NCBI GenBank assembly: GCA_005777805.1
Contig: SXLG01000066.1
Location: forward strand, 1 to 52,530
Length of the DNA stretch: 52,530 nt
Origin: Pseudomonadota bacterium
GTDB lineage: Bacteria > Desulfobacterota > Binatia > UBA12015
Reading direction: 5' to 3'
Numbering within the stretch: position 1 is the stretch's first letter; each line of letters opens with the position of its first letter. The notes under the pieces were generated by a model. That model saw nothing but the letters and a program-made list of their open reading frames with translations. It made no database searches and was not told where the DNA came from. Below, piece after piece: positions 52,091 to 52,530 of this stretch. The translations under genes were made by a program, and so were the position numbers.

Positions 52091-52425
52091 AGAGAGCACT
52101 GAAGATGTCCGGGTCATAAGCACTTAGAGATGTCCGCCCTACTGGCTAGGTGCGCGGATGGAGAGATTCCGCCGTGCCGTAGCCCGGGAGACCAGGGCGA
52201 TGGCCGAGACGGCTTATGACCCGGATTTGTGGAACTGCTCCTGACACCACGACACCGCAGCGTGTCGCGGACGCACCCATCGGCCCCCAGACCGGCGGCC
52301 TTGACGCGCCTCGCAGCGCCTCCTCCAACGCCGCAGGCGGATCGCGTGCCCAGCGGTCGCGGACCGGGGGCTTGTCAGGAGCACTTCCTCAAGTCCGGGT
52401 CATAAGCAGTTAAAGATGTCCGCTG
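52091..52425. mobile_element. Insertion-sequence end cluster / MITE-like element
   Basis: TCCGGGTCATAAGC occurs at 52108-52121 and 52394-52407, and inverted (GCTTATGACCCGGA) at 52212-52225. The inverted and last copies extend to about 36 bp with few mismatches (52210-52245 versus 52375-52410, including GCTCCTGAC/GTCAGGAGC), framing a roughly 200-bp MITE-like unit. Copies one and three share the flank TTArAGATGTCCGC. No ORF inside is credible. Confidence 0.7.
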
Positions 52426-52427
52426 GT

Positions 52428-52530
52428 TCAAGCGGCCTTCTTCCTGGTTTTGGGCCGAGGGAGGAGGTCGCCTTGGTGGTCGAAGGTGGCGAGCAGGCGG
52501 CCTTGGTAGCTGACGCCGATGGTGTGATCG
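52428..52530 (-). CDS. C-terminal end of a transposase, partial at window edge
   Basis: Minus-strand frame open to the window edge, ending HTIGVSYQGRLLATF...LLPRPKTRKKAA and TGA at 52428-52430. The stop is 18 bp from an IS-end-type repeat, as expected for the 3' end of a transposase gene. The sequence recalls the C-terminus of integrase-core (IS481-like) transposases, but only about 33 residues are visible, so the family is a guess. Confidence 0.5.
   Translation of the reverse strand, partial: DHTIGVSYQGRLLATFDHQGDLLPRPKTRKKAA

Noticed and set aside
1-52530. tRNA, rRNA or riboswitch genes
   Set aside because: Read for cloverleaf-like TTCGAnTC arms, 16S/23S conserved words and common riboswitch motifs; none stood out. 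Without tRNAscan or Infernal, short RNAs cannot be excluded.

Overview
The window is a GC-rich (about 68-70%, by eye) chromosomal segment of an uncultured-type soil or sediment bacterium. Gene content (CaiB/BaiF and MaoC-type acyl-CoA genes, LLM flavin monooxygenase, PhyH dioxygenase, DUF3604, copper-monooxygenase-like lipoprotein, Cys-rich secreted paralogues) resembles deltaproteobacteria-like lineages such as Myxococcota, Desulfobacterota or Binatota. That placement is inference only. Start codons are often GTG, and long antisense ORFs abound because of the high GC content. I saw no rRNA, tRNA or canonical CRISPR.

Layout. 0-4 kb: a CoA-transferase gene cut by the window edge and carrying an in-frame amber codon, facing a mesaconyl-CoA-hydratase-like double-hotdog gene and a GPH-type transporter. 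4-7.7 kb: three tandem genes for a secreted ten-cysteine protein, each with its own leader and terminator hairpin. 7.8-17.3 kb: GT4 glycosyltransferase, citrate synthase coupled to a UvrA-type ATPase, LLM monooxygenase, and a PgeF-MutY pair joined by a 54-bp tandem repeat. 17.5-24.3 kb: PhyH dioxygenase, a rearrangement scar (histidine-kinase fragment abutting a frameshifted delta-60 repeat gene), an intact orphan membrane histidine kinase, then a GH13 glucosidase and a ROK sugar kinase that could work in sequence. 24.3-33.5 kb: CNT nucleoside transporter, amidase, a TMEM220-beta-propeller fusion, and a divergent pair of DUF3604 protein and cytochrome-like/copper-monooxygenase-like lipoprotein. 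33.5-48.7 kb: sulfatase, GT-C-like membrane protein, a carbamoyltransferase-lhr overlap, DsbA-like protein, VTT membrane protein, and a GT75 (reversibly glycosylated polypeptide) homologue. 49-52.5 kb: DASS transporter, beta-helix protein with dockerin-like motifs, and the end of an insertion sequence.

The most unusual features are: (1) at least eight separate loci with 2-3 copy direct repeats of 54-76 bp period, mostly about 72 bp, placed in protein linkers or intergenic DNA and in frame where coding; (2) the three-gene ten-cysteine secreted family with a duplicated leader; (3) a citrate synthase whose catalytic His of the GHRVYK motif is Pro; (4) a lipoprotein joining a CX4CH cytochrome-like module to a PHM-like copper monooxygenase fold.
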